This document shows, one piece after another, positions 56,201 to 63,239 of a stretch of DNA of 64,000 bases; the stretch's first letter is position 1; the number at the start of each line of letters is the position of its first letter. Source of the stretch: Xylocopa sonorina (Eukaryota > Arthropoda > Insecta > Hymenoptera > Apidae); contig NC_135204.1 of the NCBI RefSeq assembly GCF_050948175.1, positions 9,539,473 to 9,603,472 on the forward strand. The letters run 5' to 3'. The translations under genes and the position numbers were made by a program. The notes beneath the pieces were generated by a model that saw only the letters and a program-made list of their open reading frames with translations, was not told the DNA's origin and did not search any database.

Positions 56201-57407
56201 ACGCTCCTCCCTGATTCGCTTTTCGTAAGCTCAATATCCGCAGCTTGTGCATAGGGGGCCGTTATAAGCGCGAGGCAATTTCCAGACAGCCTCGCGAATT
56301 AATTAAGCGGTGTACCAAGCGTAATTCACCGGCGCGATTACGCGCGAAGCGTGCCATTTCATTTGTTGCGCCCTCCGCTGCGTGAAGGATCGGTTCTCCG
56401 CGGGAGATCGTTCGAGATCTTCGTCTAGCTGCTGGATATTTTCAATTAAGTTAATGGCCAACCCGCTACGCGTTGCCGCGCTTGCGTGTATTACGCAAAA
56501 GTTTGATTCGAACCGTGGAATTATTCGACTCGATATTCCGCGAGAAATTGTAAATACATTTTTATAATTAAAAAACACAATTAAGAAAGAAACAGTTTGA
56601 TAGTCAGGATATACGCTGCTCGCAGACTCGATCTACACGGAACGATTCATGGGCCTTCCCACGACGGAGGACAACCTGCACGGCTACGAGCAAGGCCAAC
56701 TGCTGAACAAAGTGGATAATATCAAAACGAAGATGTACTATCTGATCCACGGTACTTTGGACGACAACGTGCACTATCAGCAATCTTTGTTGCTCGCCAA
56801 GGTTCTCGAGCAGAAGGATATCCTGTTCCGGCAACAGGTACGTTATTAAAAAGAGAAAGGTTGCCCCCCTTCGAGGCTCCAGAAATTGATTTACCGCGCA
56901 GGGTATTTCACTTTCTGTTTTAAAAAGTAAGACTTCGTTCGTTCATTCGCGATAAGAGTTCAGCAGAGGAATGAAAAAAAGGAGAAGAAAAAGGAAACGC
57001 GATACTAAGGTTCGCTGCACGACTCGCATTACTCCGTGCGGCTCGCGAAATTATTATACTCGGTGCTCGTCTACGTGCCACCTGGTCGTTCCGCGGCGTT
57101 TTTTAACGTTCGCGATTAAAATCTACGAATGTGCGCGCGGAAAACAGTTTACTACGCGTGAATAAATTCCAGCGCGTTCCATTTAAGTTCGTCGTGGCAC
57201 GTTCGCGTTTAAACGACAATTACAGACCGCCGCTCGTTTATCCGTCTAAACGAATAAATCGATCGCGGCTAGCCACGTTCAACGAGTCACACTTTCATTG
57301 AATTTTCGCAGACTTACACCGACGAGGACCACGGGATCGCTCAATCGCGCGCCCATCTTTACCACTCGCTGGAGAACTTCTTGGACGAGTGCTACGAGAC
57401 CTCATGA
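12432..57407 (+). CDS. Dipeptidyl peptidase, S9B family (DPP4/DPP10-like), 3' portion
   Basis: Partial gene; the 5' exons lie left of the window. Coding exons: 12432-12601, 18569-18808, 19345-19580, 39710-39935, 44616-44803, 46283-46477, 54310-54470, 56626-56837, 57312-57407. Every junction is GT-AG and all phases join, giving 573 complete residues from the Glu equivalent to human DPP4 Glu206. Exons 1-4 and the start of 5 encode the beta-propeller; the rest encodes the alpha/beta hydrolase. Numbering from that Glu, the triad is Ser438 (GWSYGGY), Asp517 (HGTLDDN) and His549 (DEDHGI). Tyr354, Trp468, Tyr471, Tyr475, Arg478 and Asn519 match pocket residues of DPP4. Cysteines in exon 4, Cys458 and Cys569 match known disulphide positions; sequons lie at N133, N184 and N415. 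The family removes X-Pro or X-Ala dipeptides from peptide N-termini, outside the cell or on its surface. The propeller reads closer to insect DPP10-like proteins, but the Ser is kept, unlike vertebrate DPP6/DPP10. A secreted (venom-type) or membrane form cannot be told apart without the N-terminus. Confidence 0.95.
16184..16199 (+). repeat. Poly-T run (16)
   Basis: Uninterrupted T run in intron 1. Confidence 0.97.
17056..17077 (+). repeat. Poly-T run (22)
   Basis: Uninterrupted T run inside a pyrimidine-rich part of intron 1. Confidence 0.97.
17755..17781 (+). repeat. A run followed by AAAAT repeats
   Basis: Ten or so A, then three TAAAA units; simple sequence. Confidence 0.95.
18569..18808 (+). 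CDS. Peptidase exon 2 of the window: propeller
   Basis: Phase 0 at both ends, 80 residues, acceptor CTGTTTCAG and donor GTACGT. It starts SGTRNPTVKLFYVDLE, which follows the YPK of the preceding exon as in other S9B propellers (xNPTVK). It carries the sequon N-C-T at residue 133. Read-through into the next intron stays open to a stop at 18986-18988, so intron retention would give a truncated, presumably inactive protein. Confidence 0.95.
18809..19344 (+). other. Peptidase intron 2 of the window
   Basis: 536 bp between exons 2 and 3. The exon 2 frame continues 60 codons into it before a stop, and the exon 3 frame is open upstream from 19090. Neither extension resembles the family, so both are read as intron. 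Confidence 0.85.
19345..19580 (+). CDS. Peptidase exon 3 of the window: propeller
   Basis: Acceptor ATCGTTGCAG, donor GTAAGT. 78 residues plus two bases of a Leu codon. It contains HGWVEQFEPPVFSGNGDSF, the blade motif W-V-x-x-F-x-P shared by DPP4 and DPP10, and the sequon N-V-T at residue 184. Only 536 bp separate it from exon 2, while the next intron is about 20.1 kb. Confidence 0.95.
21950..21964 (+). repeat. Short TA repeat
   Basis: 15-base alternating TA in intron 3. Confidence 0.95.
27663..27681 (+). repeat. Poly-T run (19)
   Basis: Uninterrupted T run in intron 3. Confidence 0.97.
29824..29865 (+). repeat. (CT)21 microsatellite
   Basis: Perfect dinucleotide repeat of 42 bases in the 20-kb intron. 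It accounts for the Arg-Glu and Leu-Ser repeat peptides read across it. Confidence 0.98.
31206..31226. repeat. Perfect 21-bp hairpin
   Basis: GGGTGTTTTT, one spacer base G, then AAAAACACCC. Arms of 10 bp match exactly. No U-run or gene context suggests a terminator; it may be chance or the scar of a mobile element. Confidence 0.6.
36880..37006 (+). promoter_or_regulatory. Octamer/TATA module, copy 1
   Basis: Starts with CAATCGATCCAAATTAATGC. The octamer ATGCAAAT is at 36896-36903, TATAAATCAG at 36961-36970 preceded by GCGGAACGT, and TCTGACG at 36995-37001. Octamer-to-TATA gap is 57 bp, and TATA to TCTGAC is 34 bp. The same blocks in the same order recur at 38836-38965. It looks like a promoter-type module; transcription is not shown. 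Confidence 0.5.
38478..38624 (+). repeat. Degenerate short tandem repeat
   Basis: About seven successive units of 17-32 bp follow the pattern TGG(A)-(A/G)-TTTT..CC. Clear units start at 38479, 38496, 38513, 38545, 38563, 38588 and 38608, for example AGATGGAATTTTTTCCCT and AAATGGACGGTTTTTTTCC. Confidence 0.5.
38836..38965 (+). promoter_or_regulatory. Octamer/TATA module, copy 2
   Basis: Starts with CAATCGATCCACATTAATGC. ATGCAAAT is at 38852-38859, GCGGAACG then TATAAATCAG at 38919-38928, and TCTGACG at 38954-38960. Gaps of 59 and 35 bp nearly equal those of copy 1, while the bases between blocks have diverged. It lies about 0.9 kb upstream of peptidase exon 4. Confidence 0.5.
39710..39935 (+). 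CDS. Peptidase exon 4 of the window: cysteine-rich propeller blade
   Basis: Acceptor TCACCGCAG, donor GTGAGC; the first base completes the split Leu codon. Codes for YYLATTEEESAVQHLYRI, then a C-L-S-C pair, a third Cys in NRCLYN and a fourth in LTCAGPG. These match the C444/C447 and C454/C472 disulphides of human DPP4 (established for the family). 75 residues after the split codon. Confidence 0.95.
39936..44615 (+). other. Peptidase intron 4 of the window
   Basis: About 4.7 kb. Contains the octamer ATGCAAAT at 40944-40951. A short direct repeat (an AATTTTAATTT core followed by ATTTCTTAATT) lies near 41813-41840 and 42027-42053. A 209-codon open frame at 43367-43996 lacks an ATG start and recognisable similarity. 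Confidence 0.85.
44616..44803 (+). CDS. Peptidase exon 5 of the window: propeller to hydrolase junction
   Basis: Acceptor CCGTTTCTAG, donor GTGAGT. Begins DSTRLMVWEENEAV and ends YPMLIFV with a split Val codon. The stretch around VVRRYKVPVPGG is where the chain leaves the propeller and enters the first strands of the alpha/beta hydrolase domain. Confidence 0.95.
44804..46282 (+). other. Peptidase intron 5 of the window
   Basis: About 1.5 kb, GTGAGT to CTCCACAG. Contains ATGCAAAT at 45046-45053 and an AT-richer second half (about 45400-46200). Nothing else is recognised. Confidence 0.85.
46283..46477 (+). CDS. Peptidase exon 6 of the window: hydrolase core, oxyanion Tyr
   Basis: Acceptor CCCTCCACAG, donor GTGAGC. 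It begins YGGPDSYQ, whose Tyr corresponds to DPP4 Tyr547, an oxyanion-hole residue. It continues DGRGSG and LGTVEIADQINVTR, the strongly conserved S9 segment just before the nucleophile exon. The last Arg codon is split; N415 is in a sequon. Confidence 0.96.
47304..47321 (+). repeat. (CT)9 microsatellite
   Basis: 18-base perfect CT repeat in intron 6. Confidence 0.95.
48686..49043 (+). repeat. Pyrimidine-rich stretch in intron 6
   Basis: A stretch of about 350 bp strongly biased to C and T, with T runs, CCT blocks and a final CT repeat (49019-49040). The frames translate as low-complexity Ser/Phe/Leu/Pro, which explains the long overlapping open frames here. Confidence 0.7.
49212..49280. repeat. 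Diverged direct repeat, unit 1
   Basis: Aligns with 49422-49500. Shared blocks on the plus strand include TTAAA(AA)GGAA, TAAATAA, CC(C)T(T/G)AA and CCATTTATC(A/T)CCGCAA. On the minus strand both units can be read as CGDKW-x2-F-x2-YL-x2-P, followed in this unit by a stop. Confidence 0.5.
49422..49500. repeat. Diverged direct repeat, unit 2
   Basis: Partner of 49212-49280, about 215 bp away. Its minus-strand reading CGDKWWIFKGYLAVPLNP is open where unit 1 has a stop. Confidence 0.5.
50029..50290 (+). repeat. Purine-rich stretch in intron 6
   Basis: Mostly A and G, with a nine-G run at 50078-50086 next to a GGGGG block. G-quadruplex formation is possible. It lies about 1 kb after the pyrimidine-rich stretch of the same intron. 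Confidence 0.65.
53211..53238 (+). repeat. (CT)14 microsatellite
   Basis: Perfect 28-base CT repeat in intron 6, flanked by further imperfect CT. Confidence 0.97.
54310..54470 (+). CDS. Peptidase exon 7 of the window: nucleophile elbow
   Basis: Acceptor CGATTGCAG, donor GTACGT. It carries IWGWSYGGYATG; the catalytic Ser codon is AGT at 54368-54370. It also carries FKCGMSVAPV, whose Cys pairs with the C-terminal Cys in DPP4, and TDWALY, which supplies pocket Trp and Tyr. The last Asp codon is split G|AC. Confidence 0.97.
54471..56625 (+). other. Peptidase intron 7 of the window
   Basis: About 2.2 kb between the Ser and Asp exons, GTACGT to CTCGCAG. Nothing specific is seen in it. Confidence 0.85.
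56626..56837 (+). CDS. Peptidase exon 8 of the window: catalytic Asp
   Basis: Acceptor CTGCTCGCAG, donor GTACGT. Begins (D)SIYTERFMG with pocket Tyr and Arg, and contains HGTLDDNVHYQQS; the catalytic Asp codon is at 56760-56762. Ends FRQQ at a complete codon. The first 28 bases of the following intron recur exactly at 57716-57743. Confidence 0.97.
56838..56865 (+). repeat. 28-bp direct repeat, copy 1 (exon 8 splice donor)
   Basis: Begins at the GTACGT donor of the penultimate coding exon and is identical over 28 bases to 57716-57743. Flanks differ immediately on both sides. Confidence 0.9.
56838..57311 (+). other. Peptidase intron 8 of the window
   Basis: 474 bp between the Asp and His exons, GTACGT to TTTCGCAG. 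Its first 28 bases recur exactly in the 3'UTR at 57716-57743. Confidence 0.88.
57312..57407 (+). CDS. Peptidase last coding exon: catalytic His and stop
   Basis: Acceptor ATTTTCGCAG. Codes for TYTDEDHGIAQSRAHLYHS and so on, to CYETS and the stop TGA at 57405-57407. The catalytic His codon is CAC at 57330-57332. The Asp-His spacing of 32 residues equals that of human DPP4. The Cys five residues from the end matches DPP4 Cys762. Confidence 0.97.
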   Translation, partial: TYTDEDHGIAQSRAHLYHSLENFLDECYETS

Positions 57408-57715
57408 TCGCTGCGTTGAGGAAGAACGACAATCTAGATCATCTGCCTCACGATCCAATTGTAAATACCTTCGCCAACCTGTACATACTCGATGTACAAT
57501 ATGTAATATGAACCGTTAGTGTATATAATTGAAAGAGACACCACTAAAATTTAGTGATCAAACGCGTTCGATTCAAACGCGGTTGCAACCCGAGCGAGAG
57601 AGTACACCGCCGCCACTTCCGGTTCACGATCGATGGCCAGGTGAAATTCAGCCGTGCACGTTCGAAACTGATGATCGAGTACGGGAATTAATAATGGTCG
57701 ACGAGCGATACCTTC

Positions 57716-57743
57716 GTACGTTATTAAAAAGAGAAAGGTTGCC
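57716..57743 (+). repeat. 28-bp direct repeat, copy 2 (3'UTR)
   Basis: Exact copy of 56838-56865, including an intact GTACGT donor-like hexamer, 878 bp downstream and after the stop codon. The neighbouring bases do not resemble the exon or the intron around copy 1. Confidence 0.9.
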
Positions 57744-58021
57744 TCGCCAATGCGTTCGAATCGAATGTGACTTTCGATTGTTAAGAAATCCTGAATTGGT
57801 CCGAAGAGTTTTTTTTTTTTAATCTGTCTCTTCGACGAGACCAGTTCGATCGTTCATCGATGGCCTAATAATGGAACTCGAGGCAAGAAATTTCTAGCCC
57901 TTTATAAATAGATTAAAGGATAACCGAGTAACAGGATTGCATCTTGCAAGTTGAGGGATGCAAGGACGTTACGTAATCGCCGACTATTTGAAAACTTTGA
58001 TAGATAGGACGAAGCGTTTTC

Positions 58022-58040
58022 TTTTTTTTTTTTTTTTTTT
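58022..58040 (+). repeat. Poly-T run (19)
   Basis: Uninterrupted T run in the putative peptidase 3'UTR. Confidence 0.97.
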
Positions 58041-59025
58041 CTTGTGAAATATATTATATTGTTAACGGGCAGATGTTATTAAATATCGTAGCGACGAGAA
58101 TTCGTACGATCGAGTACGAATTTGTAAAACACGTTCCTCTTTCGTTTCAAGCATTTCAAGGAGATAAGCGAGCGGTGAATGAGAAACGAAATTATATTAA
58201 ACTCTTTGAAGAGAGTTTTGGAGAAGGGAGAGAGAGTATCCGACTCGGATACGATTCTTTCGTTACCTCTTTGAGGAAAAAAAAATATATTTAGAGGGAA
58301 GAACAGTTTATTTTATTACTTTGAAATTTAGAAAATTTCGGTGACGGTACATAGCTGGCATATAATGATTTATTGTTAACAAAGCTTTCGTTACTTCGCT
58401 TTCCACGTTACCGTGTTCAGGAGCGTAATTGCTGTGTACTTATGTTAAACACTTCTCGTGTTTTGTGTTAATACTGTAACTGCATAACTATAGATTCCGT
58501 ATATGAATGTAATCATCGGATAACATTATTTAAACGTAAAAATAAATTCCCCTCTCCGTTGATTTTATCAATGTTAGGATAAAGAAGCCTTTGTAACACT
58601 ATCGTAGTTTAAGATTTTTCATCGTGTATATAATTAAGTTGCTGGACTGGTTGTTGAAAAAATTCCTCGATATATTATAGCACATCTATTTCTCTTTACT
58701 ATTACCAAGAAGTATATACATAAAACATTATCACAATTTATAGTTAACACTTAAGTCTATCGCGTAGTGTAAGCGAGACGTACTAACAGACTCTTTAAAT
58801 ACGACGATTTTATAATGAAAGGACCACTGTAACGGTTTCAAGGATGGATCAATAGGAACTTCTTAAACTAATTGTTAACTTTTATTCTAACATACTGTAC
58901 AAAAATATTTAATCGAATATACGCAATTTAAAATACATTATTTCAAAAAATATCCAACCACGCGTAATTAGGGAAGGAGGTATAACGATAATTCAGCGAT
59001 ATTATGAAATTTTATTACCATTACG

Positions 59026-59051
59026 ATTATTATTATTATTATTATTATTAT
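59026..59051 (+). repeat. (ATT)n microsatellite
   Basis: About 26 bases of ATT units just upstream of the facing polyadenylation signals. Confidence 0.96.
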
Positions 59052-59082
59052 CTCGTCACTGATATTTGTTGAGTGTATTATG

Positions 59083-59088
59083 AATAAA
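59083..59088 (+). terminator. Polyadenylation signal AATAAA of the peptidase gene
   Basis: Canonical AATAAA on the plus strand, the last before the converging Polr1H gene, with GT-rich sequence at about 59112-59120. Use in vivo is inferred. Confidence 0.55.
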
Positions 59089-59097
59089 GCTCTATGT

Positions 59098-59103
59098 TTT
59101 ATT
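59098..59103 (-). terminator. Polyadenylation signal AATAAA of Polr1H
   Basis: TTTATT on the plus strand reads AATAAA on the minus strand, 136 bp past the Polr1H stop codon. It is the first canonical signal downstream of that gene. Confidence 0.55.
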
Positions 59104-59238
59104 AAGGCAGAGTGTTCACGTGTCAGGGATTATTTTCAACAATTAACGAAACATCGTCGATTGTATAAATGGTATAAAATAGAACACTATAGTACATTAT
59201 CTCGCAATTTAATATAATTTTATATTTACAATATAATT

Positions 59239-59779
59239 TTATGAATTCTCCGTCTCTTTAAATCTGTAACAAAAACATCGGAACATTATCCTTCCTGTCA
59301 ATCAATTTCACCTACAATTTAACGAGATTAAAAGAACATACTTGCACTTGGTGCACGTGTAGAATACTGTTTGTCCTTCATCCGCTGATCTCAATTGTAG
59401 GGTAGCATACGACATTTTGTCGTTTTGACACTGAGGGCATTTCCTCTCAACGATTGGACCGTCCGCATCATCCTCCTCATCGTCCTGCTGCTTCGATGAG
59501 GCGTAAACGTTCCTCTTATTGAACTGGATGGTGTAAGACATTGCCATATCCCCAAAAGCTAAGGTTAGAATACACAGTGTCATATCCAGTTTATTATATC
59601 GAGAAATAAGACAAGATTGGTGGAAGCAAAAATGAATAAATACCTTCAGGACCCCAGGATCGTTTACAAGCGTAACATTCTACGTCTCCTCTGTCGCCCA
59701 ACAATGGCAAAATTGATCCACAATCGGAGCAAAATCCAGGAGTGCTTATAAAAGATATGGTGCTGTATTTCTGCTCCAT
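59239..59779 (-). CDS. Polr1H: DNA-directed RNA polymerase I subunit RPA12
   Basis: Complete minus-strand gene with three coding exons: 59644-59779, 59342-59558 and 59239-59263. The introns are 85 and 78 bp, GT-AG. The product is 125 residues (human POLR1H has 126). The N-terminal zinc ribbon is C17-x2-C20 with C35-x2-C38. The C-terminal TFIIS-like ribbon is C86-x2-C89 with C114-x2-C117 and the hairpin RSADEGQTVFYTC (acidic pair D105-E106), which supports RNA cleavage in the polymerase active site. An acidic linker (DDEEDDAD) joins them. The tiny last exon adds the end of CKFKETENS, matching the family C-terminus; reading on without splicing would give a wrong tail. The protein is a nucleolar subunit of RNA polymerase I. 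The start is the ATG at 59779; no in-frame ATG lies upstream before the open frame ends. Confidence 0.97.
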
Positions 59780-60029
59780 TCGAAATTTAATCGAGCGAAC
59801 AGTTAACCTCAACAGGAGACAAACGCGACGACGAACACAGATCGTTACGCACGCGCGATTGGAGGAAAACAAAAACAAACTTCTGCGAGGAGTATGTAAT
59901 CAGACGCGTGACGGCTGTGTGAGGTTATGTACGACTTAGAAACCAGCCTTAGCGTTCGATATAGGTGCACGCCGCGCGGCGTTCCTGCGCGTGTATGTTT
60001 CCCTCGTTTACCCGATCAGAGCCGGCAAA
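59780..60029. promoter_or_regulatory. Divergent promoter region between Polr1H and Fsn
   Basis: Only 250 bp separate the two start codons, so both 5'UTRs and promoters must fit here or reach into the neighbour. It is GC/CpG-richer than its surroundings and carries an inverted CCAAT (ATTGG) near 59859. No TATA box is obvious. Head-to-head pairs with short gaps are typical of housekeeping genes. Confidence 0.7.
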
Positions 60030-60042
60030 ATGGACGATATAG
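59995..60042 (+). CDS. Short upstream ORF overlapping the Fsn start
   Basis: ATG at 59995 in a weak context (T at -3) opens a 15-codon frame that ends at TAG 60040-60042, overlapping the Fsn ATG (60030) in another frame. If transcription starts upstream of it, it could lower Fsn translation. The Fsn ATG itself has a good context (GCAAAATGG). Confidence 0.35.
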   Translation: MFPSFTRSEPAKWTI

Positions 60043-61173
60043 CGCTCCGCGTATCTGATCGTGTTTTAGAAGTGATTTTCTCCTATCTAGATCTGCACAC
60101 GCTGAGAAACTGCTCGCTGGTGTGCAAGCGATGGAACCGTTTCCTGAACGATGAGAACAACGAGGCGTGGAGGATGCACTGCATCAGGAAGCTCGCCCAG
60201 GAAGCGCTCAGTTCCGATTTATTGTCATCGGTGCCCACGTACAAATCGAAGCTGCGTGCGTTCTATCACGCGTGGAACCCGAACGACTGCTCCCGCAACA
60301 TTTACATTAGGCCAAATGGATTCACCATGCACAGGTAGAACCTTGGATTCTGTCATAATCGTTTGCTTTCCGCTACGCGCATCGACGATCGCGTCTCACG
60401 CGAGCTCGCAGCTTGTTTTCTCGTCGCCGTTTCCTCGTCGACGGACCAAACACGCTCTGAAGTCCACCGGTTCCGCGATACGAACTTCAATCGCTCGATA
60501 CCGGACGATTGGAGCGCGAGTGTTTTCATGTATAATAAATGTTAAGCGAGTGCCTTGAATCTTTACTACTTGAGTTATAGGAATCCGATTGCCCAGAGCA
60601 CAGACGCTTGTAGAGGTAAAATTGGTTTTCGGCACGGACGCCATGCCTGGGAAGTCATTTGGGAAGGACCGTTGGGCACGGTAGCGGTGATAGGTATAGC
60701 TACCAGGGAAACACCCTTGTTGTGCCACGGGTACGTAGCGTTAGTGGGCTCGGACGAGCATTCCTGGGGATGGAATCTAGTCGATAATCATTTGTTACAC
60801 AACGGAAACGTGCAAGGGAACTATCCTTTGCTGAACAATGCCCCAAAGTATCAGGTACGTTGTATTCTTTTAAGATGGGACCGGTACTTAGGACAGATAG
60901 TAACGATCTTGTAATTGCAGGTTGGAGAGAGAATCAGAGTGATATTGGACTGTGATGACAACACGTTATCCTTCGAGAGAAATTATGAATTTTTGGGAGT
61001 GGCATTTAGAGGTATCGTATCTGTAATGTTTTTAGCATATAGAATTTCTTTTGTGCTAACGTTGGATTAAATACGTAGGATTGCCAGACAAAAGATTGTA
61101 CCCATCTGTGTCTGCTGTATATGGAAATACAGAGGTATCTATGGTGTACTTAGGACCACCTCTAGATGGCTAA
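60030..61173 (+). CDS. Fsn: F-box/SPRY domain-containing protein 1 (FBXO45 orthologue)
   Basis: Complete gene with four coding exons: 60030-60334, 60581-60854, 60921-61011 and 61079-61173 (stop TAA 61171-61173). Introns are 246, 66 and 67 bp, GT-AG, and all phases join. The product is 254 residues, about the size of Drosophila Fsn. The F-box spans roughly residues 6-50 (VSDRVLEVIFSYLDLHTLRN, then CSLVCKRW). The SPRY domain spans about residues 90-250, with GRHAWEVIWEGPLGTVAVIG, SWGWNLVDNHLLHNG, FLGVAFRGLP and the C-terminal LGPPLDG. In the family the F-box binds Skp1 and the SPRY domain binds targets and the RING ligase Highwire/PHR1. The complex limits synaptic growth and axon-regeneration kinases such as DLK/Wallenda. 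The start codon is the ATG at the first residue conserved with orthologues. Confidence 0.98.
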
Positions 61174-61533
61174 CACTTTACTTCTAGCGGAAACATATCT
61201 CCAGAAGCTTGGCTAATGGTGTATGGTGAAATTTGGATACAAAGTTCATTGCATCGATACCAAAAGGTCTACTAGGAAGTAGAACAAGCACACAGATGAA
61301 CTGTACGATACTCCTTAAAACGGATGTGTGCCTGTTCATTCAGTCAATAACATTGTAAATAGTATTAGCATTCCATTTAAATCGACAAATCCGTATAATA
61401 GGGCTTTATACAGCGCTACCAGTCGTAAGTTACTCAACGATCCACAATGGGTAAGTTTCATTTGAATTCGTACATTTGCTAATAGTCAATGTAAAAATTA
61501 TCTGTATATTATAACAAGGAAATTTCCTCGTTC

Positions 61534-61667
61534 AACCCTTTCCGAGTTATTAACGAATATATTAATCAAGAAGCCTGAGTTATTTAGTATTTAACTTGAG
61601 AAGATCTAGCGACGAATGATTCAATCATTTTTAAAGTTTACGAATAGCCCGTAACTCGGAGAGGGTT
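61534..61667 (+). repeat. Inverted repeat / stem in the Fsn 3' flank
   Basis: Arm 61534-61549 (AACCCTTTCCGAGTTA) pairs with 61652-61667. In RNA all 16 positions pair if one G-U is allowed. The loop is about 102 nt and includes a smaller palindrome at 61615-61629 (7-bp arms). Confidence 0.7.
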
Positions 61668-63197
61668 ATAAATTTCACGATTGAAAGTACACTTGTACGA
61701 AAATGGTTGAGTGACGTATTACTGATTTCAAGATAATCATGTAAAAAAAAATGTTCGTAGACGTTTTTTTGTAAATGAAGTTCCTCCGCGAAGTAATTGT
61801 GTACGTTATTGAAACGGACACGAACTGAATTATTTTATCATTTCGCAAAGCCTTTTCGATCTCTGTAGATTACAACTTTTTATTTGATGTTTATGTACAG
61901 AGAGATAAGTATTATTCTTTACTCTTCCATGCAGTATTGATATTCCAGTCCTTGTATAAATACATGGCTTTACATGTATGTATAAATCTATACACATGCC
62001 AAAGAAATGGCGAATTCTAACTTGTTTATGAAGTAGTCATACATAATTATATATAGTTTATTTTGAGATCACCATTAAGGGAGTCTACCATTCGATATTT
62101 AAAGTATCCATTAATTTAACTGTATTTATACGGCTCGCATAATTTTACGAGAACTGTGAAAGGAACAACTGTGATTTATTTCGTTAGCGTGCTCATTTGT
62201 TTTCAACGATATGTTTATGTAGATGTTTTACTTATTTTTATATCAGATTATGATTGTTAAAGCGTAATCGCGTACGGTTCGCAAAGCATTTCGCATTTAG
62301 CCGTTTAACGCTGAATCGCAAGAGAACTTACTCACAAGAAACCAATTACGCTTCATTTTTTTTTTTTTATTTATTATAGATATTTGTACGTCTTTAAAGT
62401 TAATATATGTAATTAATATATATATCTCTCTCTATTTTCTATAATGTTGGGAACGATTACGATTCTTTTTTTATACCAATAAAACTCGAACAAAATCGTC
62501 GAACAATTCGGAGATTACTTCGTAATTACAGTATACAGGGTGTTCCACTTAAAGTGTTCATAGTTGCTTTATTTTCGAGTGTACAAAACGAACTAGCAAA
62601 TTGTAAAGTATCACATGGATAGAAATCCGATCGATTTTTACGATATTTAGTATCATACTTCTGTTTTTTTTTTTTTTCTTTTTTTTTAAGTAGTTCAACA
62701 CGCTAGGAATAAAACAGGTACCTGTCGAACTTAACTACACGATTCCATGGTCGAGAGAATTGTTTCTTTACGTCAGAATTTGTTTATTCTGTAGTAGTAT
62801 TACGTGTAACGTGGCTTTGTGTATAAAATTGAATTTTGTCCAGAGGAGATCATGTATTCATAGTCGCGTGAAGTCTGATGACCACTATTGTGGTCGATGC
62901 ACAACACGTTCTATTTAATCATAATCAGCCTCTTCGATTTGCTTGTGCATTTAGCGTAAGAAAGTCTTGTATCGATTGCGCGTGGAAAATTGTACATCGT
63001 GCTCTGTGAAACGTACTTGTAATAGGATAGCAATTAATCGCCAGCGATCGACGCTGACACTTCAAAGATATCTCATAAGTACGATCGCGTGTAAGAGTGA
63101 TTTTTAATGTACATATTTATTGCCGTCGTTGTGTTTGTTACATGTAGTTATTTGGTGATGTTAGTCTTTCTTTTTTCTAAACTTTTGTACAGAATCG

Positions 63198-63239
63198 TGT
63201 ACATATATATATATACATATATACATATATACATATACC
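63198..63239 (+). repeat. TATACA-type repeat
   Basis: Alternating TA with regularly spaced C (ACATATATAC units), low complexity, in the Fsn 3' flank. Confidence 0.93.

Larger units (their letters stand above)
57408..59105 (+). other. Putative 3'UTR of the peptidase gene
   Basis: AT-rich sequence after the stop. There are AATAAA signals at 58541-58546 and 59083-59088; the second is followed about 25-30 bp later by GT-rich sequence and is the likely distal end. TGTANATA (Pumilio-type) words occur at 57481, 57521 and 58625. Poly-T runs lie at about 57811-57821 and 58022-58040, and an ATT microsatellite at 59026-59051. The extent is inferred, not shown. Confidence 0.6.

Noticed and set aside
59308..59341. 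Unspliced C-terminus of Polr1H reading YVLLISLNCR
   Set aside because: This is intron read-through. A GTATGT donor and a TTGTTACAG acceptor restore the conserved CKFKETENS ending.
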